A stretch of DNA of 64,000 bases from Sagittula stellata E-37 (GCF_039724765.1 NZ_CP155729.1:4225501-4289500), one strand, 5' to 3'. Positions 36,918 to 46,590 are shown, numbered from the stretch's first letter. The notes: generated by a model from the sequence alone, not told the origin. Numbers and translations: made by a program.

Positions 36918-36993
36918 TGGTGAGCCGTGCAGGATTCGAACCTGCGACCCACTGATTAAAAGTCAGTTGCTCTACCAACTGAGCTAACGGCCC
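36918..36993 (-). tRNA. tRNA-Lys (anticodon TTT)
   Basis: Read on the minus strand, the 76-base sequence begins GGGCCGT and ends ACGGCTC-A-CCA, with a GU-containing but complete 7-bp acceptor stem and an encoded CCA. The anticodon loop is CTTTTAA around TTT (Lys), and the T arm GGTTCGAATCC is intact. The integrase remnant lies next to its 3' end. Confidence 0.95.
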
Positions 36994-37094
36994 ACTGTGT
37001 GGAGCGCTGTCTAGTCACAACTGCGAATCCCGTCAACCCCGATAACCGGCTTTTTCTCCTCCCTTTTGCAGTATCGCGGAATGGCTTGTGTCTA

Positions 37095-37130
37095 AACGAA
37101 AAAGCGCCCGCTCCGGGAGGGAGCGGGCGC
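37095..37130 (-). terminator. rho-independent terminator of the Gly/Ser/His repeat gene
   Basis: On the minus strand a perfect 11-bp stem (GCGCCCGCTCC/GGAGCGGGCGC) with a 5-base loop is followed by TTTTTCGTTT. It lies 27 bases after the stop codon of the repeat protein at 37157-38248. Confidence 0.85.
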
Positions 37131-37156
37131 CGATTTAGCGGAGAATCGGCCGCTGC

Positions 37157-38248
37157 CTACATCATGTGAGCCCAGTCGTCCTGCGGCTCGTCTTCGGGCG
37201 CGTCATGCACGGTCTGCTCATCTTCGGGACACTCCACATTGGTGAACAGGTCCTCAAGCGAGATCCAACCGTCATCCCCGGTTACGACTTCATCGCGCGG
37301 CTCTCCATCCGGGCCGTCCGGAAGGTCCGGGTCAGGCATCCGGATCTCGGTCACGCCCTGGAAGTGGCCGAAGCCCAAAGTGGCGCCCTCCTCGTCCAGA
37401 TACTCGACGGAGCCCGACAGGGTTTGGTCGCCCGGATCTTCCTCGAGGTTGATGACCTTCAGCGGTCCATCCTCGGTCAAGTCGAGGACGACGCCGGACG
37501 TGCAGGTATCCGGGTCGTACCCGCCCGAAGTGCCGCCGGTGCCACGCGTGCCGCCGGTCCCACAAGCACCGCCCGTGCCGCCGGACCCTTTGGAGCCGCC
37601 CGTCCCCCTGGACCCGCCAGATCCGCCGGTCCCTTTCGAACCGCCCGAACCGCCGGTGCCACCGGAGCCGCCATGGCCGTCGTCTTGCCCGCCGTCGTCG
37701 CAGTGCCCACCGAAATGACCGGCCAGATGCTTGTCGTACCAGTCGGAGAAGCCGTGCCCTTCGACACCGCCGTTATGGTAGGACTTGCCGCAGCTCGCGC
37801 CGGTTCCGCCCGACCCATTGGAACCTGCAGTGCCTTGCGAACCCTTCGTCCCATCCGAACCATGCGATCCGCGGGTGCCGTTGGAGCCATGCGACCCCTT
37901 CGATCCCCCCGTCCCCCCGGAGCCACCCTTGCCGTGCGAACCATGTGTACCTTTGGTTCCGTCCGCCGCGTGCGAGCCCCCGGTCCCTTTGGAACCGTGC
38001 CCGCCTTTCGTACCGTCCGACCCGTGGGAGCCTTTCCAGCCATGTCCCGCCTTCGTGCCGCCGGAGCCGTCCGTTCCACCGAACCACTTGTCGAAGAAGT
38101 TGCTTTTGGTGCCGCCGCTGGCGTGATGCCCTCTGGAGCCGTGCGACCCCTTGCTGCCATGCGAGCCCTTGTCACCATCAGATCCCCTGCTGGTGCAGGT
38201 CTTTCCGGAATGTCCCAGCTTCGGGAAGCTCCAATATGAATTGAACAT
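37157..38248 (-). CDS. low-complexity Gly/Ser/His/Thr repeat protein of unknown function
   Basis: The 363-residue protein starts MFNSYWSFPKLGHSG and then consists of about 230 residues of short Gly-centred units such as KGSHGS, SDGTKGSHG, GSGGTGG and RGTGGSKG. These read as imperfect tripeptides (G-x-x) like collagen or silk but without Pro. Two islands interrupt it: FFDKWFGGTDG near residue 50 and a Cys-containing SWYDKHLAGHFGGHC-like stretch near 180. The last 100 residues are acidic and globular-looking (GVVLDLTEDGPLKVINLEED) and end in DDWAHMM. No signal peptide is visible. It has its own terminator and is divergent from the kinase-like gene. I know no described family. Confidence 0.75.
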   Translation of the reverse strand: MFNSYWSFPKLGHSGKTCTSRGSDGDKGSHGSKGSHGSRGHHASGGTKSNFFDKWFGGTDGSGGTKAGHGWKGSHGSDGTKGGHGSKGTGGSHAADGTKGTHGSHGKGGSGGTGGSKGSHGSNGTRGSHGSDGTKGSQGTAGSNGSGGTGASCGKSYHNGGVEGHGFSDWYDKHLAGHFGGHCDDGGQDDGHGGSGGTGGSGGSKGTGGSGGSRGTGGSKGSGGTGGACGTGGTRGTGGTSGGYDPDTCTSGVVLDLTEDGPLKVINLEEDPGDQTLSGSVEYLDEEGATLGFGHFQGVTEIRMPDPDLPDGPDGEPRDEVVTGDDGWISLEDLFTNVECPEDEQTVHDAPEDEPQDDWAHMM

Positions 38249-38573
38249 GTGTCTACTCCACGCCCTCCGCGCATAGAGCCGAACCCGAAAAACGTTCCGC
38301 TTGCGCTGTCCAGGCCCCCACCCAGATCAGGGATTGTGGGCACAAGGTCATGGTTTCGCCAAATTTCAGACCCAGTCATGCAGGTATTGTTTCGAAGATG
38401 ACCTTGCGTCACTGGCACGCCCCGGAACTGTCACGAGGTCCGGCAACAATGGCCCGGATCGCCGCCACAATTCCGTCGCATCCGGAACCGGGAATCGCCG
38501 CAATGATGAACGAATCACCTGCTACGCATGGACGTCGGGAAACATGCGTGGCGCAAGCTGAGGGGGCAGACCC
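38249..38573. other. 325-base divergent intergenic region
   Basis: This gap separates the repeat-protein gene (minus) from the kinase-like gene (plus), so promoters for both should lie here. No gene, RNA or strong hairpin is recognisable. Confidence 0.4.
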
Positions 38574-39581
38574 GTGAACAAGACCCTGCGGAAACACGAA
38601 CGCATCAAGGCAGGCGCCGAAGCCCTGTTTCAACGGCCCGTGCGCGACATCAGCTTTCCCGGCGGCGAAAGCCGGGCGAGCCTGCGCCTGCATTTCGACG
38701 ACATGACGGTGATCGGTTCCTTGCGTCCGAACTTCCGCCGCACGCATCTCGAGGCGTTCATCCTCCAGAAACTGGCGCCGGTCTGCGACGACGTCCCCGT
38801 CTGCCATGGCGTCATGGGCGACATCATGTTCCAGTCCGACGTGGGCAGCCGCCGCCTGAACACGGAAATCCGCAAGCACGCCGCTGCGGACCGTGTCGCG
38901 CTGGCAGAGGACGCGGTGGCCGCGATCTTCCGCATACAGGCGGCCGCCCGGCACACCGATCTTGGCACCACCCTGCCCCGGCTCGGCAACAATGCCGAAT
39001 GGCTGGCCCAACTGGTGAACGATGTCGACATCCTCGGGCCATTGCTGGACCGCGGTATCCCCGACAGCTTCAACCGCGTGGAACTGCCCGCCTACCTCGA
39101 CCAGTGCGGCATCCAGTTCGTCAAGTGGGACTGCCGCTCCGGAAATGCCGCGCTTGGCGATGACGGTCGCCTGCGATGGTTCGATTTCGAATACGCCGGA
39201 ATGCGCCACGGGGCGGAGGATTTTGCCTGGCTGATCGGCGACGAAAGCTGGCCGGTCGACGCAGAGACGATGCTGGAGATCGTCGAGGACGGCTTCGACC
39301 CGTCCTGCGGGCATGATTTCGACCATTACATGGAGTACCTGTCCATCTACACGGTTCTGCACTGCATCCAGCGGCTGAAGCTGATCCTGGGGGAGGTCGA
39401 ATCGCGCGGCTGGCGCTCCATCGAAGAGATCGTGGAACGGGACGATGTGGGCCGCCACCCGCTGCTTGCCGCGCATCTTTGCCGGACGGCCGCGTGGTTT
39501 GCCGACCGCCAGTCGACCACCGACATGCTGGTGCCCTTCCTCGAAGCCGCCGAGCGCCGTTTCATGGACGTGACGGAGTAA
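38574..39581 (+). CDS. aminoglycoside-phosphotransferase-fold kinase
   Basis: The 335-residue protein has the APH/choline kinase fold. The usual catalytic HGD loop is replaced by KWDCRSGNAAL, with Asp and Asn at the expected distance. WFDFEYAG supplies the metal-binding Asp. The start is GTG with a GAGGGGG ribosome site. The enzyme presumably phosphorylates a small hydroxylated molecule; no substrate is implied by the next gene, dapF. Lower-confidence homologues are called aminoglycoside phosphotransferase-like or Ser/Thr kinases. Confidence 0.7.
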   Translation: MNKTLRKHERIKAGAEALFQRPVRDISFPGGESRASLRLHFDDMTVIGSLRPNFRRTHLEAFILQKLAPVCDDVPVCHGVMGDIMFQSDVGSRRLNTEIRKHAAADRVALAEDAVAAIFRIQAAARHTDLGTTLPRLGNNAEWLAQLVNDVDILGPLLDRGIPDSFNRVELPAYLDQCGIQFVKWDCRSGNAALGDDGRLRWFDFEYAGMRHGAEDFAWLIGDESWPVDAETMLEIVEDGFDPSCGHDFDHYMEYLSIYTVLHCIQRLKLILGEVESRGWRSIEEIVERDDVGRHPLLAAHLCRTAAWFADRQSTTDMLVPFLEAAERRFMDVTE

Positions 39582-39638
39582 GCGGAGACCCTGCCGCCCC
39601 CTCTGGCGCGCGCTGGTCTTCGGGCGTATATGGGCGCC

Positions 39639-40469
39639 ATGGATCACGCGCGCGCGACAGGTTTGCCCTTCATGAAAATGCACGGGCTGGGCAACGATTT
39701 CGTTGTCATCGACGCACGTGCGCGCAGCGTCCAGGTGACGCCCGAACTGGCCATGCGGCTGGCGGACCGGCACATGGGCGTGGGCTTCGACCAGCTCGCC
39801 CTGATCGAGCCGGGCGGCAATGCCGACGCGCACCTCGTGTTCCTGAACTCCGATGGGTCCACCTCGGCGGCCTGTGGCAATGCCACGCGCTGTATCGCCC
39901 GCCACCTGATGACCGAGACCGGCAAGGATCGCCTTGTCCTGACCACGGACCACGGCGCGCTGCAGGCGGTGGATACCGGCAACGGCATGACATCGGTGAA
40001 CATGGGCCCGCCCGTTCTCGACTGGCAGAATATCCCCCTGGCAAGCGAAGTGGACACCCTGCACCTGCCCATTGACGGCGACCCCGTGGCGACGTCCATG
40101 GGCAACCCACACTGCACCTTCTTCGTGGCGGATGCGGAAGCCGTTGACCTCACGGACTTCGGCCCGAGGATCGAGCATCACCCCCTCTACCCGCAGCGGA
40201 CCAATGTGCAGGTGGCCACCCTGATCGGCCCCGACCACCTGCGGATGCGGGTCTGGGAACGCGGCGCGGGGCTGACACTGGCATCCGGCTCTTCCTCATG
40301 CGCCACCGCCGTCGCCGCCGCGCGCCGAGGGCTGACCGGGCGCGCCGTGCACATCGACCTCGACGGCGGCACGCTGCATGTCGACTGGCGCGAGGACGGC
40401 GTCTGGATGACCGGCCCCACATCGCACGTCTTCACGGGCACGCTGACCGCAGAGTGGCTGTGCCAATGA
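39639..40469 (+). CDS. dapF: diaminopimelate epimerase
   Basis: The 276-residue enzyme converts LL- to meso-diaminopimelate for lysine and peptidoglycan synthesis. It has the catalytic Cys pair: the first in ACGNATRC (near residue 78) and the second in GSSSCATAVAAARRG (near 220), where SGAC is more usual. MHGLGNDFVV near the start is typical. An upstream ATG 9 bases earlier is possible. Its last bases overlap mtaB (ATGA). Confidence 0.93.
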   Translation: MDHARATGLPFMKMHGLGNDFVVIDARARSVQVTPELAMRLADRHMGVGFDQLALIEPGGNADAHLVFLNSDGSTSAACGNATRCIARHLMTETGKDRLVLTTDHGALQAVDTGNGMTSVNMGPPVLDWQNIPLASEVDTLHLPIDGDPVATSMGNPHCTFFVADAEAVDLTDFGPRIEHHPLYPQRTNVQVATLIGPDHLRMRVWERGAGLTLASGSSSCATAVAAARRGLTGRAVHIDLDGGTLHVDWREDGVWMTGPTSHVFTGTLTAEWLCQ

Positions 40470-41731
40470 CCGACGCGCCACGGTTCACCACACTGGGCTG
40501 CCGCCTGAACGCCTACGAAACCGAGGCGATGAAGCGCCTCGCCGCCGACGCCGGGCTGACCGACGCGATGATCGTCAACACCTGCGCCGTCACCTCCGAG
40601 GCGGTGGCCAAGGCCCGCAAGGAGATCCGCCGTCTGCGCCGCGACAACCCCGACGCACCGCTGATCGTCACCGGCTGCGCCGCGCAGATCGACCCCGACA
40701 GCTTTGCTGCGATGGACGAGGTCACCCACGTCATCGGCAACACCGAAAAGATGGCGCCGGAGACATGGCAGCGCCTGACGCCCGACTTCATCGGCGACAC
40801 GCCGCGCGTGCTGGTCAACGACATCATGTCGGTCGAGGAAACCGCCGGCCACCTGATCGACGGCTTCGGCACCCGCTCGCGCGCATACGTGCAGGTGCAG
40901 AACGGTTGCGACCACCGCTGCACCTTCTGCATCATCCCCTATGGCCGCGGCAATTCGCGCTCCGTGCCCGCCGGTGTCGTGGTCGATCAGATCAAGCGGC
41001 TCGTGCAGGAAGGCTACAACGAGGTCGTGCTGACCGGCGTCGACCTGACGTCCTGGGGGGCCGACCTGCCCGGAGAGCCGCGCCTCGGCGATCTCGTGCT
41101 GCGCATTCTCAGGCTCACCGACGTGCCGCGCCTGCGCATCTCCTCGATCGATTCCATCGAGGCCGACGACGCCCTGATGCAGGCCATCGCGACAGAGCCG
41201 CGCCTGATGCCGCACCTGCACCTGTCGCTCCAGCACGGGCACGACCTGATCCTCAAGCGCATGAAGCGCCGCCACCTGCGCGACGACGCCATCCGCTTCT
41301 GCGAAGAAGCGCGCGCCCTGCGCCCCGACATGACCTTCGGCGCAGACATCATCGCAGGCTTCCCGACCGAGACGGACGAACACTTCGACGCCTCGCTGCG
41401 CCTGGTGGAGGACTGCGGCCTGACATGGCTGCATGTGTTCCCCTACTCGGCGCGGCCCGGCACACCCGCAGCGAAGATCCCGAACCGGGTCGACGGCACC
41501 ACGATCAGGGAGCGGGCCGCCCGCCTGCGCGCCGCGGGCGATGCCGCCGTGGCCCGTCACCTTGCGGCACAGGACGGCCGCACGGCGCAGATCCTCATGG
41601 AAGCCCCCGACATGGGCCGCACGGAGCAGTTCACCGAGGTGACCTTTGCCGCGCCGCAACCGACCGGCCGGATCGTCGCCGCGCGTATCACCGGTACGGA
41701 GGGCGCCCGCCTGACCGCCATGCCGCTCTGA
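40466..41731 (+). CDS. mtaB: tRNA (N6-threonylcarbamoyladenosine(37)-C2)-methylthiotransferase
   Basis: The 421-residue radical-SAM enzyme converts t6A37 to ms2t6A in tRNAs for ANN codons. It has an N-terminal UPF0004 domain with three Cys (TTLGCRLN, NTCAVT, VTGCAAQ) and the radical-SAM cluster CDHRCTFCIIPYGRG. A C-terminal TRAM-like region follows. The ATG overlaps the dapF stop (ATGA), so the two are translated together. It does not need the MiaB partner genes. Confidence 0.92.
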   Translation: MTDAPRFTTLGCRLNAYETEAMKRLAADAGLTDAMIVNTCAVTSEAVAKARKEIRRLRRDNPDAPLIVTGCAAQIDPDSFAAMDEVTHVIGNTEKMAPETWQRLTPDFIGDTPRVLVNDIMSVEETAGHLIDGFGTRSRAYVQVQNGCDHRCTFCIIPYGRGNSRSVPAGVVVDQIKRLVQEGYNEVVLTGVDLTSWGADLPGEPRLGDLVLRILRLTDVPRLRISSIDSIEADDALMQAIATEPRLMPHLHLSLQHGHDLILKRMKRRHLRDDAIRFCEEARALRPDMTFGADIIAGFPTETDEHFDASLRLVEDCGLTWLHVFPYSARPGTPAAKIPNRVDGTTIRERAARLRAAGDAAVARHLAAQDGRTAQILMEAPDMGRTEQFTEVTFAAPQPTGRIVAARITGTEGARLTAMPL

Positions 41732-41849
41732 ACCTCCCTCGCCACGACGGCCACTGAATGAAACGACACGCCCGAAGCGGCCCCGGCTTTTCGCTGCTCT
41801 GGCGGAATGTGAGAAACGCCACCGCCCGGGTCCCCGGGCAGGAGACACC

Positions 41850-42473
41850 ATGCACACCAACCCAGCCTTTCGCCAGACTGACGAGACGGTGGCGCTCGAC
41901 TTTGCCCGCAGCCGCGCCTTCGGCACGCTCTGCCTCTCGACCGAGGGCGCGCCACATCTCGCGCATGTGCCCTTCCTTCTGGCCGAGGACGGCCGGACCA
42001 TCGACCTGCACCTGACCCGCTCAAATCCAATCGCCCGCGCTTGCCGCGTCCCGCGCGAAGTGACTCTCGCCATCACCGGCCCCGACGGCTATGTCTCACC
42101 GGACTGGTACGGCCTTGAGGACCAGGTTCCGACATGGAACTACGTCGCCGTGCACCTCTCGGGCATCCTCCACCCTCTGCAGCCCGAAGAACTGCCCGGC
42201 ATGCTCGCCCGCCAGTCCGCCGCCTTCGAAGACTTCATTCCCGGCAAGATGCCCTGGACCATGGACAAGATGTCGGAGGACACGACCGCCCGTTTCCTCC
42301 GGATGATCCAGCCCTTCCGTCTGGAAATCCTGAGCGTCGCCAGTACCTTCAAGCTGAACCAGAACAAGTCAGCAAACGCACGGCATAACGCCGCCCGCCA
42401 TGTCGAAGAAGGCTTCGGCTCCGACCTGACACGTCTTGCCGACCTCATGCGCACCCCGCCCTCCGGCAACTGA
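41850..42473 (+). CDS. PaiB-like FMN-binding negative transcriptional regulator
   Basis: The 207-residue protein begins MHTNPAFRQTDE and contains GAPHLAHVPFLL, then WNYVAVHLSG and a C-terminal KLNQNKSANARHN stretch. All are diagnostic of the PaiB/FMN-binding split-barrel family. Members bind FMN and can repress sporulation or protease genes in Bacillus; the role in proteobacteria is unclear. The gene stands alone between the mtaB operon and the repeat element. Confidence 0.85.
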   Translation: MHTNPAFRQTDETVALDFARSRAFGTLCLSTEGAPHLAHVPFLLAEDGRTIDLHLTRSNPIARACRVPREVTLAITGPDGYVSPDWYGLEDQVPTWNYVAVHLSGILHPLQPEELPGMLARQSAAFEDFIPGKMPWTMDKMSEDTTARFLRMIQPFRLEILSVASTFKLNQNKSANARHNAARHVEEGFGSDLTRLADLMRTPPSGN

Positions 42474-42528
42474 ACCGGATTTCGCCTCGCGTCCCGCGAG
42501 ACGACCCGCGCGCCTTCGGCGCGAAGAC

Positions 42529-42634
42529 AGGTATTTGAACCAAGATGAAGGGAAACCGCCCGCCCCTGCCCTTCATCTTGGTTCAAATACCTTCGGGGGA
42601 ACGGCCTCGGAAGAGGCCGTGGGGGCGAAGCCCC
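42529..42634. repeat. structured intergenic repeat, copy 1 (perfect 24-bp inverted repeat)
   Basis: The arms 42529-42552 and 42569-42592 are perfect inverted complements (24 bp, loop 16 bases) and contain the core AACCAAGATGAAGG. The right side then has CGGGGGA, an 8-bp hairpin (42601-42620) and a final GGGGGCGAAGCCCC-like hairpin. Three further copies are listed below. A function as terminator, boundary or mobile element is open. Confidence 0.85.
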
Positions 42635-42706
42635 AATGGAACGCGCCATGTCGGCCAATCTGTCTGATTGTTTGCTTTCCCGCACAATTTCCGCCATGAC
42701 AGGTCG

Positions 42707-43429
42707 ATGACCCCGAGCCTGAAGTCCACAGTGACCATCGAAGCCCGCGCCCTCTGCGTCCACCTTCTCACCGCCACTGGCGCCGTGTTCGCTATGCTCG
42801 CTCTTCTGGCAGCGGTTCAGGAGAACTGGCCGGTGATGTTCCTCTGGCTGGTCATTGCCTTCGCCGTGGATGGCGTGGACGGACCGCTGGCCCGGAAATA
42901 CGACGTCAAGACCAACGCGCCGCGCTTTGACGGGGTGCTTCTGGATCTGATCATCGACTACCTGACCTACGTGTTCATCCCGGCCTTCGCGCTCTTCCAG
43001 AGCGGCCTGCTGCCCGGCTGGACAGGTTGGTTTGCGATCATCGTCATCACTTTCGCCAGCGCGATGTATTTCGCGGACAGCCGCATGAAGACCACCGACA
43101 ATTCCTTCCAGGGCTTCCCGGGGTGCTGGAACATGCTGATCCTCGTGCTCTTCGCGATCAAACCCGGGTTCTGGGTGATCCTCCTGCTGATCACCGTTCT
43201 GGCGGTCGCGATGTTCCTGCCGCTCAAGTTCATCCATCCCGTCCGGACCGAGCGATGGCGCGCCCTTTCATTGCCGGTCGCCCTGGCGTGGACATTCTTT
43301 GCAGGCTGGGCCGCGTGGGTCGAGTTCCACCCGGAGAGCTGGGCGCATTGGGGATTGGTCGTGACCTCGGTCTACCTGATCGCCGTCGGCATCGTTCAGC
43401 AGATCGTGCCGACGCGGAACAGATCGTAG
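42707..43429 (+). CDS. pcs: phosphatidylcholine synthase
   Basis: The 240-residue membrane enzyme condenses choline with CDP-diacylglycerol to phosphatidylcholine. The CDP-alcohol transferase signature is present as DGPLARKYDV followed by DGVLLDLIIDY. About eight hydrophobic segments surround it. The ATG at 42707 was selected because the nearer upstream ATG at 42696 is followed at once by a stop. Phosphatidylcholine is a major lipid in many roseobacters, so the gene fits the host. Confidence 0.9.
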   Translation: MTPSLKSTVTIEARALCVHLLTATGAVFAMLALLAAVQENWPVMFLWLVIAFAVDGVDGPLARKYDVKTNAPRFDGVLLDLIIDYLTYVFIPAFALFQSGLLPGWTGWFAIIVITFASAMYFADSRMKTTDNSFQGFPGCWNMLILVLFAIKPGFWVILLLITVLAVAMFLPLKFIHPVRTERWRALSLPVALAWTFFAGWAAWVEFHPESWAHWGLVVTSVYLIAVGIVQQIVPTRNRS

Positions 43430-43447
43430 GGCGGGGCTACGCGCCGC
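43426..43447 (+). repeat. second repeat family, copy at the end of pcs
   Basis: The 22 bases overlapping the pcs stop codon read GTAGGGCGGGGCTACGCGCC plus GC. The inverted copy at 51401-51422 differs by one base, and a third variant lies at 51441-51463. Confidence 0.6.
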
Positions 43448-43668
43448 CTTCCTTCCCCGGTACAGCCACCGAATAAGCACAAGGTTTCGCGCGACGGTCA
43501 CGTCGCCGCGCCAGACCGCCTGCTTCGCTGGCCGGTACGTCCGATTGCTCCAAGCCACTTCGCGGCAGTCCTGGCACAGAGCTTCTACCCCCGGGACGGC
43601 CGCAAACCGTAACGCACTTGCCTGAAAAACGGCCTCTCCCCTGCTGGACGCCCTGCAGACCGCCGACG

Positions 43669-44976
43669 TCAGACGAAACGGTTCACGTAATTCTCCAGCC
43701 TCTCCTGCCGGCCGGAGCGCGGTTGCGGCTCGATCCCCTCGTCCAGCACCCGCTTCTGGATGCTCTCCAGGTCCGAGCCCAGCATCGCCTGTGCCGCCTC
43801 GCTCTGCCAACCGGCGTATCGCTCGTCCAGTGCCTGCTCCAGCCCGCCGTCCTCGATCATCGCCGCTGCCGCCTTCAGCCCACGCGCGCAGACATCCATG
43901 CCGCCGGCATGCCCGGCGATCAGGTCGACCGGATCGATGCTCTGCCGGCGCAATTTGGCGTCAAAGTTCGTCCCACCCGTGGTGAATCCGCCGCCTTTCA
44001 GCACGTGGTAATAGGCCAGCGCCACCTCGGGCACGTTGTTCGGGAACTGGTCGGTGTCCCAGCCCGACTGGTAATCGTTTCGATTCATGTCGATGGAGCC
44101 CAGCATCCCTTCCGCCGCTGCAAGGGCCAGCTCATGCTCGAAGGAGTGCCCGGCCAGGATCGCGTGCCCCTGCTCGATGTTCAGCTTCACCTCGCTCTCC
44201 AGCCCGTACTTGCGCAGGAAGCCGATGCAGGTCGCCACGTCGAAGTCGTACTGGTGTTTCGACGGCTCCTGCGGCTTCGGCTCCACGAGGATCGCGCCCT
44301 CGAACCCGATCTTGTGCTTGTAGTCGACCACCATCGACAGAAACCGCCCCATGTGGTCCAGCTCCTGGTTTAGGTCGGTGTTCAGCAGGGTCTCGTACCC
44401 CTCGCGCCCGCCCCACAGCACGTAGTTCTGGCCACCCAGCTTGTGAGTCGCATCCATGCAGCCTTTCACCGTGGCCGCGGCATAGGCGAACACATCCGGA
44501 TCGGGGTTGGTGGAGGCGCCGCCCATCCAGCGCCGGTCCGAGAACATGTTCGCCGTGCCCCACAATAGCCCGGTCTTCGAGGCCGCCTGCTTCTCGCCTA
44601 TGTAGTCGGTGATCTCATCCATCGTGCTCAGGTTCTTCGCGTAGTCGCCCTGTTCGGGGCGGAGGTCCGCGTCGTGCCAGCAGTAGAACGGCACGTTCAG
44701 AAGCTCGAACATCTCGAAAGCGACATCGGCCTTCATCTTCGCCCGCCCCATGTCGTCCTGCGGATGCCACGGGCGCACGAAGGTCTGCCCGCCAAAAGGA
44801 TCGCCACCTTCCCAGGCGAAGGAATGCCACCAGGCCACGGCGAACCGCAGGTGGTCCTCCATCCGCTTGCCCACTACAACCGCGTCCGGGTCGTAGTGGC
44901 GGAAGCACAGCTCGGACGTGCTGTCGGCGCCCTCGTAGCGAAGCGGTGCAATGCCTTCGAAAAATCCGGTCGTCAT
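43669..44976 (-). CDS. xylA: xylose isomerase
   Basis: The 435-residue enzyme converts xylose to xylulose. Family marks include [16 protein letters not shown] near residue 100, [16 protein letters not shown] near 230 with metal ligands, and [20 protein letters not shown] near 285. It is co-transcribed with xylB, 26 bases downstream in the minus-strand order. No xylose transporter or regulator is adjacent. Confidence 0.95.
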   Translation of the reverse strand: MTTGFFEGIAPLRYEGADSTSELCFRHYDPDAVVVGKRMEDHLRFAVAWWHSFAWEGGDPFGGQTFVRPWHPQDDMGRAKMKADVAFEMFELLNVPFYCWHDADLRPEQGDYAKNLSTMDEITDYIGEKQAASKTGLLWGTANMFSDRRWMGGASTNPDPDVFAYAAATVKGCMDATHKLGGQNYVLWGGREGYETLLNTDLNQELDHMGRFLSMVVDYKHKIGFEGAILVEPKPQEPSKHQYDFDVATCIGFLRKYGLESEVKLNIEQGHAILAGHSFEHELALAAAEGMLGSIDMNRNDYQSGWDTDQFPNNVPEVALAYYHVLKGGGFTTGGTNFDAKLRRQSIDPVDLIAGHAGGMDVCARGLKAAAAMIEDGGLEQALDERYAGWQSEAAQAMLGSDLESIQKRVLDEGIEPQPRSGRQERLENYVNRFV

Positions 44977-45002
44977 CTAAAGTCCCCTCCCAAGGATACG
45001 CG

Positions 45003-46454
45003 TCAAGGCAGGTCTTTCACCGCCGGGTATGTCGCACGATACGCCTGGAATGCTTCGGCATAGGCGTCGGCAAGGGCCGCATCCGGTGCGACGGTCTCGC
45101 GCACGGCGGGGGCCACCATGACATCCTCCACCGTCCCCGCGCCACAGCCCACCATCGCCAGGCGCGCCGCCCCAAGCGCCGCGCCGAAATCGCCGGCCTC
45201 CGGCAGGTCCAGCGGCACACCCAACACGGTGGCGATCGTCTTGACCCAGTAGCGCGAGGCCGCACCACCGCCGATCGCCAGCAGGCTCTGCAGTTCCACG
45301 CCGGTCTGGCGCAGCGCCAGCGCACAGTCGCCGATGGCAAAGGCGACACCCTCCATCACCGCCTGTGTCATGGCGCGGCGATCCGTCGCCTGCTCGATGT
45401 TCAGGAAGCCGCCGCGAATGCGCGCGTCGTTGTGCGGAGTCCGCTCGCCCGACAGATACGGCAGGAAGCGCAGCCGACCCGGCCCCGAGATCTCGTCGCC
45501 AACCTCGCGCGCCAGATCGGCCGGTGCCGTGCCCGTGACGCGGGACAGCCAGTTCAGGGAATCCGTCGCGGCAAGGATCACGCCCATCTGGTACCATTGC
45601 CCCGGCACCGCGTGGCAGAAGGTGTGCACCGCGCTCTCCGGCAGCGGCGCATAGCCGTCGCGCCCGGTCAGCAGCACGCCCGAGGTGCCCAGCGACACGA
45701 ACCCCTGCCCCTCGCGCATCGCGCCCACACCGCAGGCCGAGGCCGCATTGTCGCCCGCGCCGCCCACCACGGCCACGGTGCCCGTCATGCCCCAGCGCGC
45801 GGCCAGGTCCTGACGAAGCTGCCCACCGACGTCCGAGCCTTCGACAAGCCGGGGCATCTGCGCCCGCGCCATGCCCCCGGCCTCCAGCAGCCGCGGCGAC
45901 CAGTCGCGCGCGCCGACGTCGAGCCAGGACGTGCCCGCGCTGTCCGACATGTCGGCGAACAGCTCTCCGGTCAGGTGGAAGTTCATGTAGCCGGCGGGCA
46001 GCACCACATGCGCCACGCGCGCAAACGCATCCGGCTCGTGCGCCGCCATCCAGGCCAGCTTCGGCGCGGTGAACCCCGGGAAGACGATGTTGCCCGACAA
46101 CGCCCGCACATCGTCGGTCGCATCCAGCGCGGCCGCCTCGGCAAAACTGCGCGTGTCGTTCCACAGGATGCAGGGCCGCACGACCGCGCCCGCGGAATCG
46201 AGGCAGACGGCCCCATGCATATGCCCCGAAACGCCGATGCCCCGGACCGCCGCCATGTCCTCCGGACGCTCTGCCGCCATCCGTGTCAGCACGGCATCGA
46301 CAGCGGCCACCCAGACCGCCGGGTCCTGCTCCGACCAGCCCGGGTGCGGATGCGCGGTCTGATAGCTTTCCGACAGGCTCGCGACCGGCGCACCGTCCTC
46401 GCCCACCAGCAGCGCCCGCAGGCCCGATGTCCCGAGATCCAGACCGACATACAT
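45003..46454 (-). CDS. xylB: xylulokinase
   Basis: The 483-residue FGGY-family kinase phosphorylates xylulose to xylulose 5-phosphate. It starts with [16 protein letters not shown] (phosphate-binding) and has [27 protein letters not shown] and [16 protein letters not shown]. Transcribed first, then xylA. A repeat element (copy 2) lies upstream at 46541. Confidence 0.95.
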   Translation of the reverse strand: MYVGLDLGTSGLRALLVGEDGAPVASLSESYQTAHPHPGWSEQDPAVWVAAVDAVLTRMAAERPEDMAAVRGIGVSGHMHGAVCLDSAGAVVRPCILWNDTRSFAEAAALDATDDVRALSGNIVFPGFTAPKLAWMAAHEPDAFARVAHVVLPAGYMNFHLTGELFADMSDSAGTSWLDVGARDWSPRLLEAGGMARAQMPRLVEGSDVGGQLRQDLAARWGMTGTVAVVGGAGDNAASACGVGAMREGQGFVSLGTSGVLLTGRDGYAPLPESAVHTFCHAVPGQWYQMGVILAATDSLNWLSRVTGTAPADLAREVGDEISGPGRLRFLPYLSGERTPHNDARIRGGFLNIEQATDRRAMTQAVMEGVAFAIGDCALALRQTGVELQSLLAIGGGAASRYWVKTIATVLGVPLDLPEAGDFGAALGAARLAMVGCGAGTVEDVMVAPAVRETVAPDAALADAYAEAFQAYRATYPAVKDLP

Positions 46455-46540
46455 GGCTCACCTCCCCGTTTGCGCTCACACAAACACCGAAGCGGCCCGT
46501 CAAGTCAAACGGTATACCAGAAATCGGGCGCCCGGGCCCC

Positions 46541-46590
46541 GTTTCACCTTGTCCAAATACCTCGGGGAGCGCGAGGGGCCGGCCCCTCGC
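46541..46590 (+). repeat. structured intergenic repeat, copy 2 (partial)
   Basis: This copy has TCACCTTGTCCAAATACCTC then GGGGA and a perfect 10-bp inverted repeat (GCGAGGGGCC/GGCCCCTCGC) with no loop bases. It lies upstream of xylB. It lacks the long palindromic left arm of copy 1. Confidence 0.65.

Noticed and set aside
37166..38239. 357-codon open frame opposite the Gly/Ser/His repeat gene
   Set aside because: It is a mirror of the repeat codons, low-complexity Ala/Arg/Pro/Val, without start signals; the minus frame has the terminator and a globular C-terminal domain.
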